37,346 nt of DNA from NCBI GenBank assembly GCA_030656195.1, contig JAUSOJ010000266.1:1-37346 (forward strand), given 5' to 3'. The notes below the pieces were generated by a model. It was not told where the DNA came from, ran no database searches, and saw only the letters and a list, made by a program, of their open reading frames with translations. The stretch comes from Lutibacter sp. Lineage in GTDB: Bacteria; Bacteroidota; Bacteroidia; Flavobacteriales; Flavobacteriaceae. Of the stretch, positions 34,446-37,346 are shown piece after piece (position 1 is the stretch's first letter; each line of letters starts with the position of its first letter). The translations under genes and the position numbers were made by a program.

Positions 34446-37346
34446 ATGGTTAAAAAACTACTTAATTTGAAAATTTGGTATTTTATTTTCACCCTGCTTT
34501 TTATGGGTGCATTTTCTGTTTATGCCAATGATGTAGCCACCACAAATTATTCGTTTTCGCTTTTAAACAACAAAGCAGTTGTTGCTATTGGTAACAATGC
34601 TTCGAGCACCTTCGGGGAAAATATCACTTTATCAAACAATCTGTCCTTTGTAAATTATTTATGGGCTGATACACCAACTGCGGAAGCCGGGTTTAAGGAA
34701 GTTTTTCAAAATTTGGAGGTGAGTATTTTGAAGGGGGTGGGTGAGGAAGTTGCTTTGGTGGCTGTAGCTAATTGTCAAAACATTATAGTTTATTTAGATG
34801 CGACAGGGAATGTTATTATTGCAGAAGACGCTGTAAACAATGGAAGTACTGGAAATGGAAATCTCACTTTTGATACTAATATTACTTCATTTAACTGTAG
34901 TAATATTGGAAGTAATACAGTTATATTATCTGTTACTGATGATTTTGATAGTTCAATAGCTTTTTGTACCGCTACAGTTACTGTAAAAGATCCGGCAGAA
35001 AACGCATCGGTGAGTATTTCAGCAACCGCAACAACAATTTGCGCGGGGACTTCGGTAACATTTACTGCTACACCTGTTGATGGAGGTGCTTCTCCAACAT
35101 ATCAATGGTATGTTGGTGCTACGCCAGTTGGAACGAATAATGCAACCTATACTTCAAACACTTTAAACAATGAAGATGTAGTTCGTGCTGTTATGACATC
35201 AAGTCTTTCGTCATGCGGAACAACTGCAACCAGTAATATTTTAACGATGACGGTGAATCCTGTTTTGACACCATCTGTTTTAATTGATGCTACTCAAACA
35301 ACATTTTGTGAAGGAACATCTGTGACATTTAGTGTCGATGACGTAGTGATCAATGGAGGTTTATCTCCAACTTATCAATGGAGAGTAAATGGCAATCCTG
35401 TAGGGTCAAATATAGATTCGTTTACCTCAACGACACTTTCAAATAATGACATTGTTACTTTAGATGTTACCTCATCGGAAGGCTGTGCCACACCTTTAAC
35501 TGTCAGTAGTAATCCTATTCAGGTTACGGTAAATCCGAATTTGCCAGTTAGTGTAATTGTTGGCGCATCCGCCACCACAATATGTTCAGGGACAAATGTT
35601 ACGTTTACGGCGACTCCAACCAATGGAGGAACTACTCCGTCATATCAATGGAAACTAAACGGAAGTATTTTTGGAACGAATAGTTCAACATATGCTAATT
35701 CAACATTGGCAAATGGCGATATCGTAACAGTTGTATTAACATCCAATGCAACCTGTGCAACGGGAAATCCGGCAACAAGCGGAAATACGACAATGACAGT
35801 AAATCCGAATTTGCCAGTTAGTGTAATTGTTGGCGCATCCGCCACCACAATATGTTCAGGGACAAATGTTACGTTTACGGCGACTCCAACCAATGGAGGA
35901 ACTACTCCGTCATATCAATGGAAACTAAACGGAAGTAATGTTGGAACGAATAGTTCAACATATGCAAATTCAACATTGGCAAATGGCGATATCGTAACAG
36001 TTGTATTAACATCCAATGCTACGCCTTGTGTAACAGGAAATCCTGCAACAAGTAATGGTATTACAATGTTAGTAAATCCGCTTGTTACACCTTCTGTAAG
36101 CATAACATCAACTTCAACCTCCATCTGTTCAACTGCTGGGACTTCGGTAACTTTTACGGCATCTCCTACTAATGATGGAAGTACGCCAACTTACCAATGG
36201 AAAAGAAATGGCAATAATATTACTGGGGCAACCAGTGCAACTTATACAGCTACATCACTACCAAATCCTTCTACAATTACCGTTGAAATTACTTCAAATG
36301 CTACTTGCGCATCGCCATCTACAGCCGCGAGTAATGCAATTGCAATGACCGTTTTTACTGGAGCGCCAACTGTAGGTAATGCAAATAATGATACAAATAA
36401 GCCATCAGGACCTAACTCAATATGTCCTCCAGTTACTGGATTGGTATATAACATTCCAACAAATATGTTAAATGGAGAGACCTATGTTTGGAATCTTCCG
36501 GCAGGGTTTAATATTACCTCAGGTGCTGGTACCAATCAAATAACAGTTAGCGTGTCTGGGTCTATAACAACTGGAAGTAAAAATTTATCAGTTACAGCAA
36601 TTAATCCTTGTGGAAGTGTGGATTCTAGAAATCTTGAAATTAATGTTAATACTTATGCAGGCATAGATGCAGGACCAGATACAAGTGTTTGTTTAGGAGG
36701 AACTACAACCCTAGCAGGAGTATGGTCTGGTAATACTACAAGCTCTATTTGGACTGCACCAAGTGGTACATTCTCAGATCCAACACTAGTTAATAGTACC
36801 TATACACCCTCCATTACCAGTGGCACAGTTACTTTAACATTAACTACAAATGATCCTTCAGGTACTTGCGTTGCAGCCAGTGATCAGGTTGTAATAACGG
36901 TAAATCAGCCACCAGCAATAAACACGCAACCACTAGCCACCCAAACGGTTTGTTCTGGAACAAATATAAGTTTCAGTGTATCCGCAACGGGAACAGGATT
37001 AACCTATCAATGGAGAAAAGGAGCAACAAATCTTACCAATACAGGCAATATAAGCGGCGCAAATACGGCCACTTTAACATTGACCGGAGCCTTGACCACA
37101 GATGCGGGCAGTTATAATGTAATAGTAAACGGAGCCAGTCCGTGCTCAGCAGTTACTTCAACAAGTTCCGCGCTGGTAGTGAACCAAGTGGTGGCCATAA
37201 CTGCCCAGCCTGCATCATCTCAAACAGTATGTTCAGGCAATTCAGTAAACTTTAGCGTAACGGCAACGGGAACAGGTTTAACCTATCAGTGGCGAAAAGG
37301 AACCACAAACTTAACAAATGGCGGATCTGTTTCAGGCGTTAACACC
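34446..37346 (+). CDS. Large exported surface protein with HYR-like and Ig-like repeat domains (3' end outside window)
   Basis: The frame is open for 967 codons and runs off the window. The signal peptide (residues 1 to about 29, ending SVYAN) is followed by a leader region, then a HYR-like domain (about 112-192; starts CQNIIVYLDATGNVIIAED, contains NTVILSVTDD and ends ATVTVKD). From about residue 195 there is a series of Ig/PKD-like repeats of 80-90 residues, each with ICSGT-NVTFTA, a PTYQWK-type Trp motif and a final Cys before the next linker. The last repeats carry TGTGLTYQWRKG and LTTDAGSYNVIV, typical of Ig-like folds. In Flavobacteriia such proteins are usually secreted adhesins, often with a type IX secretion or gliding-associated C terminus, which cannot be checked here. 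Confidence 0.88.
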   Translation, partial: MVKKLLNLKIWYFIFTLLFMGAFSVYANDVATTNYSFSLLNNKAVVAIGNNASSTFGENITLSNNLSFVNYLWADTPTAEAGFKEVFQNLEVSILKGVGEEVALVAVANCQNIIVYLDATGNVIIAEDAVNNGSTGNGNLTFDTNITSFNCSNIGSNTVILSVTDDFDSSIAFCTATVTVKDPAENASVSISATATTICAGTSVTFTATPVDGGASPTYQWYVGATPVGTNNATYTSNTLNNEDVVRAVMTSSLSSCGTTATSNILTMTVNPVLTPSVLIDATQTTFCEGTSVTFSVDDVVINGGLSPTYQWRVNGNPVGSNIDSFTSTTLSNNDIVTLDVTSSEGCATPLTVSSNPIQVTVNPNLPVSVIVGASATTICSGTNVTFTATPTNGGTTPSYQWKLNGSIFGTNSSTYANSTLANGDIVTVVLTSNATCATGNPATSGNTTMTVNPNLPVSVIVGASATTICSGTNVTFTATPTNGGTTPSYQWKLNGSNVGTNSSTYANSTLANGDIVTVVLTSNATPCVTGNPATSNGITMLVNPLVTPSVSITSTSTSICSTAGTSVTFTASPTNDGSTPTYQWKRNGNNITGATSATYTATSLPNPSTITVEITSNATCASPSTAASNAIAMTVFTGAPTVGNANNDTNKPSGPNSICPPVTGLVYNIPTNMLNGETYVWNLPAGFNITSGAGTNQITVSVSGSITTGSKNLSVTAINPCGSVDSRNLEINVNTYAGIDAGPDTSVCLGGTTTLAGVWSGNTTSSIWTAPSGTFSDPTLVNSTYTPSITSGTVTLTLTTNDPSGTCVAASDQVVITVNQPPAINTQPLATQTVCSGTNISFSVSATGTGLTYQWRKGATNLTNTGNISGANTATLTLTGALTTDAGSYNVIVNGASPCSAVTSTSSALVVNQVVAITAQPASSQTVCSGNSVNFSVTATGTGLTYQWRKGTTNLTNGGSVSGVNT
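35529..36019 (+). repeat. Near-identical 221-bp tandem duplication inside the surface protein gene
   Basis: Bases 35529-35749 and 35799-36019 differ at only three positions: two in AGTATTTTT versus AGTAATGTT, and one in TATGCTAAT versus TATGCAAAT. They are offset by exactly 270 bp (90 codons, one Ig-like repeat unit). The frame is kept. Neighbouring repeats encode similar domains but have clearly diverged DNA. Confidence 0.92.

Noticed and set aside
35645-36454. Three minus-strand open frames (35645-35893, 35915-36124, 36242-36454) within the surface protein gene
   Set aside because: They mirror the repeated Ig-like coding sequence on the plus strand (two are nearly identical because the DNA is duplicated) and lack start signals; the plus-strand frame is continuous with a signal peptide.

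Overview
The window looks like chromosomal DNA of a member of the Bacteroidota, most likely class Flavobacteriia. The DNA is AT-rich. Several promoters match the Bacteroidota form TTG-N17-23-TAnnTTTG. Starts mostly lack Shine-Dalgarno sequences. The gene content is typical of the group: a secreted S9 peptidase, a DUF4153 operon, a metallophosphoesterase/beta-barrel lipoprotein and a large cysteine-containing Ig/HYR-type surface protein. No phage, plasmid, insertion sequence or CRISPR array was seen.

Layout. 1-7.1 kb: the possible tail of an unknown gene, a secreted protein with a Gly/Asn/Lys tail, an exported prolyl-oligopeptidase-family peptidase, and a three-gene operon (membrane protein, winged-helix regulator, DUF4153 membrane protein). 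7.1-10 kb: a palindromic repeat-like element and katG. 10.1-18.4 kb, minus strand: a complete [FeFe]-hydrogenase locus transcribed hydG-hydF-hydE-hndB-hydB-hydA-hydC. 18.4-20.4 kb: a regulatory intergenic region, a small membrane protein/XRE regulator pair and a PAP2 phosphatase. 20.5-28.1 kb: a GAF protein, an HD-PycTM (DUF5706) membrane protein, a three-part metallophosphoesterase/kinase-like/beta-barrel lipoprotein and a small GNAT protein. 28.3-33.3 kb: an exported Mn-type superoxide dismutase, an exported alpha/beta hydrolase, a GNAT protein, a POT peptide transporter and a small secreted protein. 33.3-34.4 kb: tRNA-Arg(CCU) followed by repeats and AT-rich non-coding DNA. 34.4 kb to the end: the 5' part of a large surface protein that runs off the window.

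How the genes fit together. The hydrogenase locus encodes all the visible parts of a tetrameric NAD(P)-linked, probably electron-bifurcating enzyme (HndABCD/HydABC type) plus the three H-cluster maturases. It implies fermentative or anaerobic H2 metabolism. It sits beside katG, and an exported superoxide dismutase lies 10 kb away, which suggests a facultative or oxygen-exposed lifestyle.

Points most worth attention: a structured RNA-like motif that occurs four times in the first 10 kb, each time ending in a terminator; a nested palindrome in front of hydG; mutually exclusive hairpins ending in an orphan terminator between hydG and the next gene; an HD domain fused to the Pycsar-effector membrane domain with no cyclase nearby, 33 bp from a divergent phosphoesterase/kinase-like/barrel gene; repeats downstream of the tRNA; and a 98-99% identical 221-bp duplication in the surface protein gene.
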